Shown here: one piece after another, positions 7,649 through 17,117 of the stretch
How the letters are laid out: each line of letters opens with the position of its first letter
Numbering within the stretch: the stretch's first letter is position 1
NCBI RefSeq assembly: GCF_003352915.1
Contig: NZ_CP022314.1
Span: 4,286,353 to 4,350,352 of the forward strand
Source: Arthrobacter sp. PM3
Lineage (GTDB): Bacteria > Actinomycetota > Actinomycetes > Actinomycetales > Micrococcaceae
Direction: 5' to 3'
Length of the DNA stretch: 64,000 nucleotides
Program-made: the position numbers and the translations under genes
Notes under the pieces: model-generated
Databases searched by the model: none
What the model was told of the DNA's origin: nothing
Seen by the model: the letters and a program-made list of their open reading frames with translations, nothing else

Positions 7649-8404
7649 ATGACTACTCAAGTGCCCGGCGATGCGCTCGTCTCCCTGAAGGCCGTGAACA
7701 AGCATTACGGCCAGTTGCACGTCTTGAAGGACATCAACCTGAATGTCCGCAAGGGTGAGGTTGTTGTTGTCATCGGCCCGTCGGGTTCCGGCAAGTCAAC
7801 GCTTTGCCGCGCCATCAACCGTCTCGAGACGATCGACGACGGCGAGATCCGGATCGATGGCAAGGAACTGCCCGCCGAGGGCAAGGAATTGGCCAAACTG
7901 CGCGCCGACGTCGGCATGGTCTTCCAGTCCTTCAACCTTTTCGCCCACAAGACCATCCTGGAAAACGTCACCCTGGGCCCCATCAAGGTCAAGGGCGTTG
8001 CCAAGGCCGAGGCCGACAAGGAGGCCATGGCACTGCTGGAGCGGGTGGGCGTGGGGCACCAGGCCCCGAAGCTCCCGGCCCAGCTTTCCGGCGGCCAGCA
8101 GCAGCGCGTGGCGATCGCGCGTGCCCTGGCCATGAAGCCCAAAGTCATGCTCTTCGATGAGCCCACCTCGGCCCTCGACCCGGAAATGATCAACGAGGTC
8201 CTGGACGTCATGGTCCAACTCGCCAAGGAGGGCATGACCATGATCGTGGTCACCCACGAGATGGGCTTCGCCCGCAAGGCCGCCGACCGGGTCGTGTTCA
8301 TGGCCGACGGCCAGATCGTCGAGGACGCGACCCCCGAGGAATTCTTCACCAATCCGAAGAGCAGCCGGGCCAAGGATTTCCTGTCCAAGCTGCTGACGCA
8401 CTAA
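7649..8404 (+). CDS. gluA: Glutamate-type amino acid ABC transporter, ATPase
   Basis: 251-residue cytosolic ATPase energising uptake of glutamate or a related polar amino acid. Walker [10 protein letters not shown] (about residues 40-48), Q-loop MVFQSFNLF, signature [15 protein letters not shown], Walker B VMLFDEP and the switch His in VVTHEMGF are all intact. It is the first gene of a four-gene operon (ATPase, lipoprotein, two permeases), the order of the Corynebacterium gluABCD system. The gene has no ribosome binding site and appears leaderless. Transport of an amino acid is firm from family and context; glutamate specificity is inferred from gene order. Confidence 0.92.
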   Translation: MTTQVPGDALVSLKAVNKHYGQLHVLKDINLNVRKGEVVVVIGPSGSGKSTLCRAINRLETIDDGEIRIDGKELPAEGKELAKLRADVGMVFQSFNLFAHKTILENVTLGPIKVKGVAKAEADKEAMALLERVGVGHQAPKLPAQLSGGQQQRVAIARALAMKPKVMLFDEPTSALDPEMINEVLDVMVQLAKEGMTMIVVTHEMGFARKAADRVVFMADGQIVEDATPEEFFTNPKSSRAKDFLSKLLTH

Positions 8405-8462
8405 GTCCTTACGAGTTCGCACCCTGGCCGCCGGAAGGCGGCCGTCCAATGAAAGGAATGTC

Positions 8463-9347
8463 ATGAAGGCATTTTTGACCCGAAGGAAATCCCTTCTGGT
8501 TGCCGCATCCGCAGCACTGGCGCTCAGCCTGAGCGCCTGTGGCGGCAGCTCCTCCACTACCACCAACCCGCCTGTAGCCGAGAAGCCGAGCTTTGCTGCC
8601 GATTCCACCATGGCCAAGCTTTCGAACGCAGGGAAGATCACCATCGGCACGAAGTTCGACCAGCCGCTGTTCGGCCAGAAGGGCCTCGACGGCAAGCCGG
8701 TCGGCTTCGACGTCGAAATCGGCAAGCTGATTGCCGCCAAGCTGGGCATCCCCGCCGACAAGATCGAGTGGGTTGAGACTGTCTCCGCCAACCGCGAGGA
8801 ATTCCTCAAGCAGGGCAAGGTGGACATGATCGTCGCCACCTACACCATCAACGACAAGCGGAAAACCCAGGTTGACTTCGCCGGCCCGTACTACGAAGCC
8901 GGCCAGGCCCTCATGGTGAACAAGGACAACAACTCCATCACCAAGCCCGAGGACGTCAAGGGCAAGAATGTCTGTTCCGTGACCGGGTCCACCCCCGCCG
9001 CGACGATCGTGGAGAAGTACCAAGCCGTCCTGGTGCCGGCGGCCACCTACTCCGCCTGCCTCGAGCCGCTGCGCAACAAGCAGGTCGAAGCGATCACCAC
9101 CGACAACGTGATCCTGGCCGGGTTCGTCTCCAAGGAACCGGACGCCTTCAAGCTGGCCTCGGACCAGACCTTCACGAAGGAGCCCTACGGCATCGGCCTG
9201 AAGAAGGACGACACCGCGTTCCGCATGTGGATCAACGACCAGCTGGAAGCGTTCGCCAAGGACGGGTCCTACAAGAAGGCGTGGGAAGACACTGCCGGCA
9301 CGGTCATCAAGACCGCTCCCGAGCTCCCCACGATCGACCGCTACTAG
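8463..9347 (+). CDS. gluB: Glutamate-type ABC transporter, substrate-binding lipoprotein
   Basis: 294-residue extracellular binding protein tethered by lipid. The signal peptide (residues 1-21) ends in a lipobox LSLSAC, placing the lipidated cysteine at about residue 22. The mature part is a type 3 solute-binding domain: VGFDVEIGKLIAAKLG, the NREEFLKQGKVDMIVATYTIND block and CSVTGSTPAATI are typical. It starts 58 bases after gluA with a GAAAGGAA ribosome binding site. A stable hairpin separates it from gluC, so more binding protein than permease is probably made. Confidence 0.92.
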   Translation: MKAFLTRRKSLLVAASAALALSLSACGGSSSTTTNPPVAEKPSFAADSTMAKLSNAGKITIGTKFDQPLFGQKGLDGKPVGFDVEIGKLIAAKLGIPADKIEWVETVSANREEFLKQGKVDMIVATYTINDKRKTQVDFAGPYYEAGQALMVNKDNNSITKPEDVKGKNVCSVTGSTPAATIVEKYQAVLVPAATYSACLEPLRNKQVEAITTDNVILAGFVSKEPDAFKLASDQTFTKEPYGIGLKKDDTAFRMWINDQLEAFAKDGSYKKAWEDTAGTVIKTAPELPTIDRY

Positions 9348-9355
9348 CCGGTCCT

Positions 9356-9399
9356 GGCGGTTGCCGGGCGCGGGGTTCCTCCGCGGCCCGGCAGCCGCC
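9356..9399 (+). terminator. Intra-operon hairpin between gluB and gluC
   Basis: GC-rich near-perfect stem (from GGCGG at 9356 to CCGCC at 9399) just after the gluB stop codon, without a clear T-run. It may act as a partial terminator or protect the gluAB mRNA 3' end. Confidence 0.55.
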
Positions 9400-9447
9400 A
9401 CTGCCGTCTAACGCCTGGATTCCCCCTAAACGCAGCTGAAGGAATAT

Positions 9448-10098
9448 ATGGACGTCATCATTGAAAACCTCCCCCAGTATTGGGACGGTTTTCTCAGAAC
9501 CCTTTTCCTGTCCTTGGTCTCGGGGATTATCGCCCTGGTCGTCGGCACCGTACTGGCCGCGGCCCGCGTCTCTCCCGTCGCCGCCCTGCGCGGCTTCAGC
9601 ATGGTGTACGTCGAGATTGTCCGGAACACTCCGCTGACCATCGCGTTCTTTTTCGCCGCCGTCGTCCTGCCCCGGGTCGGCATCACGTTCCAGCAGTTCG
9701 AGGTAGCCGCCATCATCGCCCTGAGCGCCTACACCTCGGCCTTCATCGCCGAGGCCGTGCGCTCGGGCGTCAACAGCGTCCCGGTGGGCCAGGCGGAGGC
9801 TGCGCGCAGCATCGGCATGAAGTTCAGCCAGGTGCTCTCCCTCATCGTCCTGCCGCAGGCACTGCGCACCGTCATCCCGCCGCTGATCAACATCCTGATC
9901 GCCCTGGTCAAGAACTCCTCCGTGGCCGGTGCCTTCTATGTACTGGAACTGTTCGGCTACGGCAAGCAGCTGGCCAACGCCAACGGTGACGCCGTCGTGT
10001 GGGTCCTGGTCGGCGTCGCCTTCTTCTACCTGCTGATAACCGTCCCGCTTGGCTTCCTCGCCAACTTCGTTGAACGAAAGGTGGCAATCGCGCGATGA
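9448..10098 (+). CDS. gluC: Glutamate-type ABC transporter, permease 1
   Basis: 216-residue inner-membrane permease of the His/Glu/Gln type with about five membrane helices. The N-terminal helix block (YWDGFLRTLFLSLVSGIIALVVG) and the ATPase-coupling EAA loop (ARSIGMKFSQVLSLIVLPQALR) are clear. A GAAGGAA ribosome binding site precedes the ATG. The stop overlaps the start of gluD by 4 bases (ATGA), so the two permease chains, which form a heterodimer in this family, are made together. Confidence 0.9.
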   Translation: MDVIIENLPQYWDGFLRTLFLSLVSGIIALVVGTVLAAARVSPVAALRGFSMVYVEIVRNTPLTIAFFFAAVVLPRVGITFQQFEVAAIIALSAYTSAFIAEAVRSGVNSVPVGQAEAARSIGMKFSQVLSLIVLPQALRTVIPPLINILIALVKNSSVAGAFYVLELFGYGKQLANANGDAVVWVLVGVAFFYLLITVPLGFLANFVERKVAIAR

Positions 10099-10928
10099 GC
10101 TCTGTTCTCTACGACGTCCCCGGCCCCAAAGCCCGCCGGATTTCGCTGATCGGCTCCATCATCGGCGTCATCGTGATCGGCGGCCTCCTCGTCCTGGCCG
10201 TCATGACGCTCGCCCAGCAGGGAATCTTCGACCCCAAACGCTGGGCTGTCTTCCAGATTCCCGATGTCTGGGTGCTGATCGCCAACGGCATCGGCGCGAC
10301 GCTCGCCGCGGCAGCCGTAGCGGCCGTCATTGCCTTCCCGCTGGGCCTGATCGTGTGCCTGCTGCGCATCTCCGACAACCCGTGGGTCCGGGTGCCCACC
10401 AGGGTCGTGCTGGAATTCCTGCGCGGCATGCCCGTGGTGCTCATGATGCTGTTCGTGCTCCTGGTCTTCGCCACGAGCTCGTTCGTCGCCGTCGTGGCCG
10501 GCCTGGTCCTGTACAACTCGGCGATCTTCGCCGAGATCATCCGCGCCGGCATCCAGTCGCTGCCCAAGGGCCAGCGGGAAGCCGGCCTGGCGATCGGGCT
10601 GACCAGTTTCCAGTCCCGGCTGACCATCGAGCTGCCGCAGGCCATCCGGCGCATGCTGCCCTCGCTCGTCGCTCAGCTCGTGGTGCTGCTCAAGGACACC
10701 TCGCTCGGCTACATCGTCGCCTACGGCGAACTGCTCCGGGCCGTACAGGTCATGGCCGACTTCCTCGGCCCGCAGTACCTGTTCCCGGTGTTCTTCGTGG
10801 CCGCCGCCATCTACATCGCGATCGACCTGGCGGTCTCCCGCCTGGCCATCTGGCTCGAACGCCGCGGCTCCAAGCGGGCCGCTGGCGGCGTCGCCCACGT
10901 CCCGGTCGCCGGGATCGCGGCCAAGTAG
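10095..10928 (+). CDS. gluD: Glutamate-type ABC transporter, permease 2
   Basis: 277-residue partner permease. A first helix near residues 18-38 precedes the conserved transport domain, whose EAA loop (REAGLAIGLTSFQSRLTIELPQ) is at about residues 158-180. The extra N-terminal helix and short basic tail are usual for GluD. Translationally coupled to gluC by ATGA. A strong terminator 32 bases downstream ends the operon. Confidence 0.9.
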   Translation: MSSVLYDVPGPKARRISLIGSIIGVIVIGGLLVLAVMTLAQQGIFDPKRWAVFQIPDVWVLIANGIGATLAAAAVAAVIAFPLGLIVCLLRISDNPWVRVPTRVVLEFLRGMPVVLMMLFVLLVFATSSFVAVVAGLVLYNSAIFAEIIRAGIQSLPKGQREAGLAIGLTSFQSRLTIELPQAIRRMLPSLVAQLVVLLKDTSLGYIVAYGELLRAVQVMADFLGPQYLFPVFFVAAAIYIAIDLAVSRLAIWLERRGSKRAAGGVAHVPVAGIAAK

Positions 10929-10960
10929 CGCCCCGGTAAGACTCGCCGCACAGGCGCACA

Positions 10961-10996
10961 AAAAGGTCCGGAACCCTTCGGGGTTCCGGACCTTTT
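10961..10996 (+). terminator. Intrinsic terminator of the glu operon
   Basis: Perfect 16-base-pair stem with a TTCG tetraloop (10977-10980), A-run before and T-run at the end. It can also stop transcription of dapE from the other side. Confidence 0.95.
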
Positions 10997-11022
10997 GCGT
11001 TTCGATACAGCGGGGCCGGTTT

Positions 11023-12186
11023 TCAGGCCCGGAGCCAAGTCCGCAGCGCCCGCAGGCACTCGCGGATCGCGTCCGCCTCGACGTGCTCATTGTCCTTGTG
11101 GGCCAGCAGCGCATCACCGGGGCCGAAGTTCACCGCGGGAATGCCCAGTTCACTGAAGCGGGCGACGTCGGTCCAGCCGTACTTGGGTTTCGGCTCCGCG
11201 CCGACGGCGGCCACGAACGACGCGGCGGCCGGGTGGTTCAGGCCGGGCCGCGCCCCCGCGGCGCTGTCGGTCCGGACGACGTCGAACCCGTCAAGCAGTT
11301 CCCGCACGACGGCTTCAGCCCCGTCCGGAGTCTTGTCCGGGGCGAACCGGTAGTTGATTTCCACCACACAGGCATCGGGGATGACGTTCCCGGCCGTGCC
11401 GCCCTGAATCCTGACGGCGTTGAGGCTTTCCCGGTAGTCGAGGCCGTCAACCGTCACGGTCTGCGGCTCGTACGCCGCCAGCCGGGCCAGGATCGGGGCC
11501 GCAGCATGGATGGCGTTGCTGCCCATCCACGCCCTGGCCGAGTGCGCCGCCTCGCCGCGCGTGGTCACTTCGAACCGGCTGGTGCCGTTGCAGCCGCCTT
11601 CCACCGTCCCGTCGGTGGGCTCGAGCAGGATCGCGAAATCCCCGCCGAGCAGCGCTCCGTGATTGCGCACCAGCCGGCCGAGGCCGCTCTTGACGGCCTC
11701 GACTTCCTCGTGGTCGTAGAAAACGAAGGTGACGTCCTTGTCCGGCTCCGCCCCGCCGTCGAACAAGGTGGCCGCCAGCGCCAACTGCACGGCGACGCCG
11801 CCTTTCATGTCGGTGGCGCCGCGGCCGTACAGGATGCCCTCCCCCGGCGCCCCGGAAGGCCAGTAGGCGGGAACGGTCCCGAGCGAGCCCTCCGTCAGGG
11901 GCAGCGGAACCGTGTCCAGATGCCCGGCGAGGATCACGCGTTCGGCGCGGCCGAGGTTGGTGCGGGCGATGATCGAATCGCCGTCGCGGACCAGCTCCAG
12001 CTGCGGCAGCGCCCGGAGGGCTTGCTCCACGGCGTCAGCCAGCGGCTTTTCGTTGCCGGACACGCTGTTGATGTCGATCAGGGCAGCCGTGAGCAGCGCG
12101 ACATCCTGCCGCAGGTCCAGGTGGACGGGCGGGTGGGCGGGGGGCTGGTTGGCGGCGCGGTCAGGGGTGCGGTTGCTGGTGGTCAC
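11023..12186 (-). CDS. dapE: Succinyl-diaminopimelate desuccinylase
   Basis: 387-residue M20-family metallohydrolase that removes succinate from N-succinyl-LL-diaminopimelate, giving LL-diaminopimelate for lysine and peptidoglycan. Metal ligands are recognisable in AGHLDTVPL, GRGATDMKGG and YDHEEVEAVKSGLGRL; a lid/dimer domain with TRGEAAHSARAWMG lies in the middle. The start is a GTG at 12186 with TACAGT 6 bases upstream and no ribosome binding site. It is divergent from dapD, two steps earlier in the same pathway, across an 82-base gap. The dapE-dapD divergence is conserved in Actinobacteria. Confidence 0.93.
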   Translation of the reverse strand: MTTSNRTPDRAANQPPAHPPVHLDLRQDVALLTAALIDINSVSGNEKPLADAVEQALRALPQLELVRDGDSIIARTNLGRAERVILAGHLDTVPLPLTEGSLGTVPAYWPSGAPGEGILYGRGATDMKGGVAVQLALAATLFDGGAEPDKDVTFVFYDHEEVEAVKSGLGRLVRNHGALLGGDFAILLEPTDGTVEGGCNGTSRFEVTTRGEAAHSARAWMGSNAIHAAAPILARLAAYEPQTVTVDGLDYRESLNAVRIQGGTAGNVIPDACVVEINYRFAPDKTPDGAEAVVRELLDGFDVVRTDSAAGARPGLNHPAAASFVAAVGAEPKPKYGWTDVARFSELGIPAVNFGPGDALLAHKDNEHVEADAIRECLRALRTWLRA

Positions 12187-12192
12187 CGTCCC

Positions 12193-12198
12193 ACTGTA
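12193..12198 (-). promoter_or_regulatory. -10 element TACAGT of dapE (leaderless)
   Basis: TACAGT, 6 bases, then the GTG start of dapE. No Shine-Dalgarno. Confidence 0.55.
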
Positions 12199-12256
12199 GC
12201 TGTCCTGCGGCCCACGTCCCGGGCTGTCATGTTTCAGCGCCCGGGAAGGCTCTCGT

Positions 12257-12262
12257 TAGACT
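12257..12262 (+). promoter_or_regulatory. -10 element TAGACT of dapD (leaderless)
   Basis: TAGACT, 6 bases, then ATG of dapD at 12269. Both sides of the 82-base dapE-dapD gap therefore carry the same arrangement. Confidence 0.6.
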
Positions 12263-12268
12263 TGGGAC

Positions 12269-13291
12269 ATGACTGAAACTGCTTCTTCCGCCGTGCCCGC
12301 CGACGCCCGTTCCGATGCCCGCTCTGCCTACGGCTATGGGGTCGCCACCGTTTCGACGCGCAACGGCGAGGCCACCGTCCTGGATGTCTGGTTTCCGGCG
12401 CCGGCGCTCGGGGTGGCGGCGGAGAGCCTCCGCGACGTGGACAACGCGGACCAGTCACTGATCGACATCGCCGCCCACGGCACCGACCCCGACCGGGGCA
12501 CGGAGCAGAAGGTGGTCTTTGCCCAGATCAACCTGGATGAAGCCCCGGCGGACACGGCCGACGCCTATCTGCGCCTGCACCTGCTCTCCCACCGGCTCGT
12601 CCAGCCCAACACGATCAACCTCGACGGCATCTTCGGCAAGCTCCCCAACGTGGTGTGGACCAACTTTGGCCCCGCGGCGGTGGAGGACTTCGAACTGACC
12701 CGTGCACGCCTGCGCAAGCGCGGAGCCGTCACCGTATTCGGCGTGGACAAGTTCCCCCGCATGGTGGACTACGTGATCCCCTCCGGTGTCCGGATCGCCG
12801 ACGCCGACCGTGTCCGGCTTGGCGCGCACCTGGCCGAAGGCACCACGGTTATGCACGAAGGCTTCGTGAACTTCAACGCGGGCACGCTGGGCACCTCCAT
12901 GGTCGAGGGCCGGATCTCGGCCGGTGTCGTCGCCGGTGACGGGTCCGACGTCGGCGGCGGTGCGTCCATCATGGGCACCCTCTCCGGCGGCGGCAAGGAA
13001 AAGATCGCCCTCGGCGAGCGGGTCCTGCTGGGCGCCAATTCGGGTGTGGGCATCAGCCTGGGCGACGACTCCGTGGTGGAGGCCGGGCTGTATGTCACGG
13101 CCGGCACCCGGGTGCGGGTCGTCAGCCCCCGGAACGCTGAGGGCGAGGACACCAGCCGGGTGGTCAAGGCTATCGAGCTTTCCGGCGTTCCGAACCTTCT
13201 CTTCCGCCGCAATTCCGCCACCGGCGCCGTCGAAGCGCTCCCCCGCAAGGGACAGACGGTGGAGCTGAACGCGGACCTGCACGCCAACTGA
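12269..13291 (+). CDS. dapD: Tetrahydrodipicolinate N-succinyltransferase
   Basis: 340-residue acyltransferase that succinylates tetrahydropyridine-2,6-dicarboxylate using succinyl-CoA, the branch step into the succinylase route to diaminopimelate. The middle and C-terminal parts show hexapeptide-repeat left-handed beta-helix sequence (for example [20 protein letters not shown] and [20 protein letters not shown]), and the [10 protein letters not shown] block is typical. It is the long actinobacterial type rather than the roughly 275-residue enterobacterial form. Expressed divergently from dapE; its mRNA looks leaderless. Confidence 0.93.
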   Translation: MTETASSAVPADARSDARSAYGYGVATVSTRNGEATVLDVWFPAPALGVAAESLRDVDNADQSLIDIAAHGTDPDRGTEQKVVFAQINLDEAPADTADAYLRLHLLSHRLVQPNTINLDGIFGKLPNVVWTNFGPAAVEDFELTRARLRKRGAVTVFGVDKFPRMVDYVIPSGVRIADADRVRLGAHLAEGTTVMHEGFVNFNAGTLGTSMVEGRISAGVVAGDGSDVGGGASIMGTLSGGGKEKIALGERVLLGANSGVGISLGDDSVVEAGLYVTAGTRVRVVSPRNAEGEDTSRVVKAIELSGVPNLLFRRNSATGAVEALPRKGQTVELNADLHAN

Positions 13292-13400
13292 CCGCACCGG
13301 CTGGTACGGTATGGCGGGCGGTGCAGACCGCCCGCCGGGTCCGACCCGGCATTAATGCAGCCGACGACGCAGCCCGCCAGGGCCTGAGGGAGTACGTTTC

Positions 13401-14252
13401 GTGGCACGACGAGGGAGCTGGCGGCGCCGGATCGTCCTTCTGCTGACCCTGGCAATGGTCGCAGGGGCGATCTACACCGCCGTGGCGTTTCTGCAGCGCT
13501 CGGAAACGCTCATCACCGAGCGCTGCACCGCGGCGGGCAGCGGCGGCGACGACCTCGCCACGGACCAGGCCGCGAACGCCTCCCTCATCACGGCCGTGGC
13601 GGTCCGGCGCGGGCTTCCGGCCCGCGCGGCCAGCATCGCCCTGGCCACCGCGATGCAGGAGTCCAAGTTGCGCAACATCGGCCACGGCGACCAGGCCGGT
13701 CCGGATTCGCGCGGCCTGTTCCAGCAGCGGCCCTCCCAGGGCTGGGGCACCGCGGCCCAGGTAATGGACCCGTACCACGCCAGCAACGCCTTCTACGATG
13801 CGCTCGTAGAGGTCTCCGGCTACGAGTCGATGGACATCACCGTCGCCGCCCAAAAGGTGCAGCGCTCAGCCTACCCGGGCGCCTACGCCCAGCATCAGGT
13901 GATGGCCCGCGCGTTTGCGTCCGCACTGAGCGGCCAGACGCCGGCCGGCCTGGACTGCTCACTGCGGTCCCCCGAGGCCGCCGGCGATCCGGCCGCCGTT
14001 GCGGATGAGCTGACAGCGGCCCTCGGCAATCTGCCCGTCTCCACCAGCGGCCGGACGCTGCTGGTCGACGCCGAGGGCACCGAGGCCTGGTCGGTGGCCC
14101 AGTGGGCCGTGGCCAACGCCAAGACGCTGGCTATCACCGGCGTCGAAGTGGACGGACACGCCTGGAACCGGCAGTCCCGTGACGGCTGGCAGCCCGCGCA
14201 GGTCCCGGCCGGGCAGGTGCGGATCACGGTCGCCGACACCCCGGCCGGCTAG
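13401..14252 (+). CDS. Membrane-anchored lysozyme-fold (SLT-like) protein
   Basis: 283-residue protein with a basic start and one membrane helix at about residues 9-29 (IVLLLTLAMVAGAIYTAVAFL), so the body is extracytoplasmic. Residues about 63-165 look like a lysozyme/transglycosylase fold: ASIALATAMQESKLRN carries the candidate catalytic Glu, followed by DSRGLFQQRPSQGWG and a YPGAYAQHQ stretch. The C-terminal 100 residues are an unassigned domain. Close relatives are often database-labelled heavy metal transporter, which the sequence does not support. A GTG start at 13401 follows a GAGGGAG ribosome binding site. A peptidoglycan-cleaving role is inferred. Confidence 0.7.
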   Translation: MARRGSWRRRIVLLLTLAMVAGAIYTAVAFLQRSETLITERCTAAGSGGDDLATDQAANASLITAVAVRRGLPARAASIALATAMQESKLRNIGHGDQAGPDSRGLFQQRPSQGWGTAAQVMDPYHASNAFYDALVEVSGYESMDITVAAQKVQRSAYPGAYAQHQVMARAFASALSGQTPAGLDCSLRSPEAAGDPAAVADELTAALGNLPVSTSGRTLLVDAEGTEAWSVAQWAVANAKTLAITGVEVDGHAWNRQSRDGWQPAQVPAGQVRITVADTPAG

Positions 14253-14277
14253 CGCCGGCGCAGCCGGCAGCCTTCGG

Positions 14278-14889
14278 TCAGACGAGGAGATCGACCACGG
14301 GCTGCACGTAGCTGCGGAACAGTTCCGGCTGCGACAACAACTCGTGGCTCATGATGATCTTGTCCGGCTCGAGGTACCAGGCGCGCGGCTCCGCGAGCGG
14401 GAGCTCGATGATCGTCAGGCTGAAGTCCTTCGCGGCACGGCCCACTTCCAGCAGGCGGTCCTCCACCATGTCGGCCAGGAGCTCATTGGCGCTATTGGCC
14501 TCGCGTTCGGCCTCCAGTGCGCCGTATTCCGCAAGCCGTTCCCGGGACCACGTGAGCGCGGCGCCGAAGTGCGCCTGCAGCACCCGCCGGAGCGCCGGCG
14601 AGTTGCTGAACGTGCCAAATCCCGGCGGGGAGAGCTCGGGCGACATCTCCGGATGGGCCTTCAGCAGCTGCTCCCACCAGGCCTCCCACTCCGTCTTGAG
14701 CGCCGCAGGGCCGCCGACTTCGGAGATCAGGTGCGCATGATCCGCGGCGCGGATCTTCGGTGCCACATGGCACAGCGCCGGATGCCCGGCTGTGTCCAGG
14801 CCGGCGGCGTCACGAACGTAAAGGGCAATGAGCATGGGACCCGAAGTATCCATGGTGATCCGCCAGCCAGGTCCGCCGGTGTGGTGCAT
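14278..14889 (-). CDS. Conserved hypothetical protein
   Basis: 203-residue soluble protein I do not recognise. It has no signal peptide or membrane helix and is acidic, with Trp-rich helical stretches (TEWEAWWEQLL near residue 67). The first 15-50 residues contain GGPGWRITMDTSG and VRDAAGLD segments that look like a short beta domain. The ATG at 14889 has an AAGGGAGG ribosome binding site. It converges with the lysozyme-fold gene and lies upstream of nothing obvious on its own strand; the TetR gene that follows on the same strand upstream is 58 bases away. Confidence 0.7.
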   Translation of the reverse strand: MHHTGGPGWRITMDTSGPMLIALYVRDAAGLDTAGHPALCHVAPKIRAADHAHLISEVGGPAALKTEWEAWWEQLLKAHPEMSPELSPPGFGTFSNSPALRRVLQAHFGAALTWSRERLAEYGALEAEREANSANELLADMVEDRLLEVGRAAKDFSLTIIELPLAEPRAWYLEPDKIIMSHELLSQPELFRSYVQPVVDLLV

Positions 14890-14947
14890 CCAATTGCCTC
14901 CCTTGGCAAGACGTACTATCTCAGTCTATTCCTGTTGTTAGTGCACG

Positions 14948-15637
14948 TTAACGGCTGGCTGCCCGGCTGATTGTACGGTCCGCCAGCCGGCGGTTCAGGC
15001 CCTCGAGATGGGATTCCAGCACATCCTTGCACATCCGGGCGGTCATCCATTCCGGCTGCAGGAGGGCGTGCATGGTCAGCCCGTCCAGGACCGCCAGGAG
15101 CAGCTCGGCCTCGGTGACGAGCACCTGCTGATCGATGCCGTCCGCCGACCCGTCGTCGCCGTCGTCAGTGCCGTCCGCGCCGCCGCCTGCCAGGCCCAGG
15201 ACGAGCCCGCCCACCACCGCTGCCACGGCGCGGTGGCTGCGGTCCGCTTCCGCGGCCAGGAACGGCCGCGTCCGGGCGGCATTCTTGAAGGCCATCCAGA
15301 CGCAGGCGTCCACCGCCCGCACCTCGTCCAGCGGAAGGAACTCACCCAGCAGGCCCAGGACCGCACCGTGGTGCTCCTCCGAGCCCGGCCGCAGCTCCCC
15401 CAGGCGCACGTCCGCGTCCGCGAGCCGTCCGACAATCCGGTCGATCACTGCCGCGAAAGCGTGGGAGAGCAGCTCGTCGCTGCTGGCGAAGTAGTGCCGC
15501 ACCGAGCCGACGGCCAGCTGCGCTTCATCCGCCACTTCGCGCAGGGATGCCCGTTCGAAGCCGTCGGCGGCGATGATTCTGAAAACCGCGTCTACTATTT
15601 CCTGGCGCCGGATGGCGGCGTCGACAAATTTAGGCAC
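14948..15637 (-). CDS. TetR-family transcriptional regulator
   Basis: 229-residue DNA-binding regulator. The N-terminal helix-turn-helix is typical of TetR proteins (IVDAVFRIIAADGFERASLREVADEAQLAVGSVRHYF, residues about 13-49), with BetI-like wording. The remainder is the variable ligand-binding domain, with an odd Gly/Asp-rich insert (GGGADGTDDGDDG) near residues 152-166. The start is a GTG at 15637. No neighbouring target gene is obvious: citrate synthase lies upstream on the same strand behind a strong terminator, and the hypothetical gene lies downstream. The ligand is unknown. Confidence 0.87.
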   Translation of the reverse strand: MPKFVDAAIRRQEIVDAVFRIIAADGFERASLREVADEAQLAVGSVRHYFASSDELLSHAFAAVIDRIVGRLADADVRLGELRPGSEEHHGAVLGLLGEFLPLDEVRAVDACVWMAFKNAARTRPFLAAEADRSHRAVAAVVGGLVLGLAGGGADGTDDGDDGSADGIDQQVLVTEAELLLAVLDGLTMHALLQPEWMTARMCKDVLESHLEGLNRRLADRTISRAASR

Positions 15638-15734
15638 TGGTCTTTTTTAGCACGTCTGTACGGCGGCCCCGGCAGGGCACACCGGCGCCCTGCGGCGTGT
15701 GGGGCGCGTCACAGCGGCGCGCACTGTCCGGAAA

Positions 15735-15780
15735 ACGACGCCGGCCGCGCACCCCTGCTGGGGTGCGCGGCCGGCGTCGT
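15735..15780 (-). terminator. Intrinsic terminator of citrate synthase
   Basis: Perfect 21-base-pair stem (15735-15755 with 15760-15780) around a 4-base loop, followed on the minus strand by TTTT. It lies 54 bases after the gltA stop. Confidence 0.93.
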
Positions 15781-15833
15781 CCATGCCGTGCGTTGTCCTC
15801 GCCGTGCGGCGGCTGCCGCGAACGGCGGACCCG

Positions 15834-17117
15834 CTACAGCGACGGGTAGTTGCGTTCCGGTTCCCCGACGTAGAGCTGGCGCGGACGGCCGATCTTGGTG
15901 TTGGGGTCGCTGATCATCTCGCGCCACTGGGCGATCCAGCCCGGCAGGCGCCCGATGGCGAACAGAACGGTGAACATCTTCTCGGGGAAGCCCATGGCCT
16001 TGTAGATCAGGCCGGTGTAGAAGTCCACGTTGGGGTAGAGCTTGCGCTGGATGAAGTAGTCGTCGCCGAGCGCCTTCTCTTCCAGGCGCATGGCAATGTC
16101 CAGGAGCTCGTCGTTGCCGCCGAGCTTGCTGAGGACCTCGTGGGCCGTGGCCTTGATGATCTTGGCGCGGGGATCGTAGTTCTTGTAGACGCGGTGCCCG
16201 AACCCCATGAGGCGGACGCCGTCTTCCTTATTCTTGACCTTCTCCATGTAGTCCTCGGGCTTGATGCCTTCGGCCTGGATCTGGCGCAGCATCTTCAGGA
16301 CGGCCTCATTGGCGCCGCCGTGGGCGGGGCCGAAGAGGGCGTTGATGCCGGCGGAGACGGACGCAAAGAGGTTCGCGTTCGAGGAACCGACCAGGCGGAC
16401 GGTGGAGGTCGAACAGTTCTGCTCGTGGTCGGCGTGCAGGATCAGGAGCAGGTCCAGGGCCTTGGCGATGACCGGGTCGATCTCGTACTGCTCGGCCGGC
16501 AGGCCGAAGCTGAGCCGCATGAAGTTCTCGACGAGGTTCATCGAGTTGTCCGGATACAGCATGGGCTGGCCGATCGACTTCTTGTGCGCGTAGGCGGCGA
16601 TGACCGGCATCTTGGCCATGAGGCGGATGGTGGAAACTTCCACCTGCTCGGCGTTGAACGGATCCAGCGAGTCCTGGTAGAACGTCGAGAGCGCGGACAC
16701 GGCCGAGGACAGCACCGGCATCGGGTGGGCGTCCCGGGGGAAACCGCTGAAGAAGCCCTTGAGCTCCTCGTGCAGCAGGGTGTGGTGGCGGATCCGCTGG
16801 TCGAAGGACTCCAGCTCGGCCGGCGTGGGGAGGTTGCCGTAGATCAGCAGGTAGGACACTTCCAGGAAGCTCGAGTGCTGGGCCAGCTGCTCGATCGGGT
16901 AGCCGCGGTAGCGCAGGATCCCGGCGTCACCGTCGATGTAGGTGATGGCCGACGTGGTCGCTGCGGTGTTCATGAATCCGGGGTCGAAGGCGACGGCTCC
17001 GGTCTGCTTCAGCAGCTTGGAAACGTCGTAGCCTTCGTTTCCTTCTACAACCTTGATGCGCGGGAGTTCGAGCTCGCCGCCGGCATGGCGCAGGGTTGCG
17101 CTGGTGGTTTCAGTCAT
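15834..17117 (-). CDS. gltA: Citrate synthase (type II)
   Basis: 427-residue enzyme condensing oxaloacetate and acetyl-CoA to citrate, entry to the TCA cycle. The length matches the hexameric type II enzymes of bacteria. Active-site blocks are present: the His of GPAHGGANEAVL near residue 262, the MGFGHRVYKNYDPRA block near residue 304, and an Asp in the VDFYTGLIYKAMG region near residue 361. N-terminal YRGYPIEQLAQHSSFLEV is also typical. A GAGGAG ribosome binding site precedes the ATG. It is monocistronic, bounded downstream by a perfect terminator. Confidence 0.96.
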   Translation of the reverse strand: MTETTSATLRHAGGELELPRIKVVEGNEGYDVSKLLKQTGAVAFDPGFMNTAATTSAITYIDGDAGILRYRGYPIEQLAQHSSFLEVSYLLIYGNLPTPAELESFDQRIRHHTLLHEELKGFFSGFPRDAHPMPVLSSAVSALSTFYQDSLDPFNAEQVEVSTIRLMAKMPVIAAYAHKKSIGQPMLYPDNSMNLVENFMRLSFGLPAEQYEIDPVIAKALDLLLILHADHEQNCSTSTVRLVGSSNANLFASVSAGINALFGPAHGGANEAVLKMLRQIQAEGIKPEDYMEKVKNKEDGVRLMGFGHRVYKNYDPRAKIIKATAHEVLSKLGGNDELLDIAMRLEEKALGDDYFIQRKLYPNVDFYTGLIYKAMGFPEKMFTVLFAIGRLPGWIAQWREMISDPNTKIGRPRQLYVGEPERNYPSL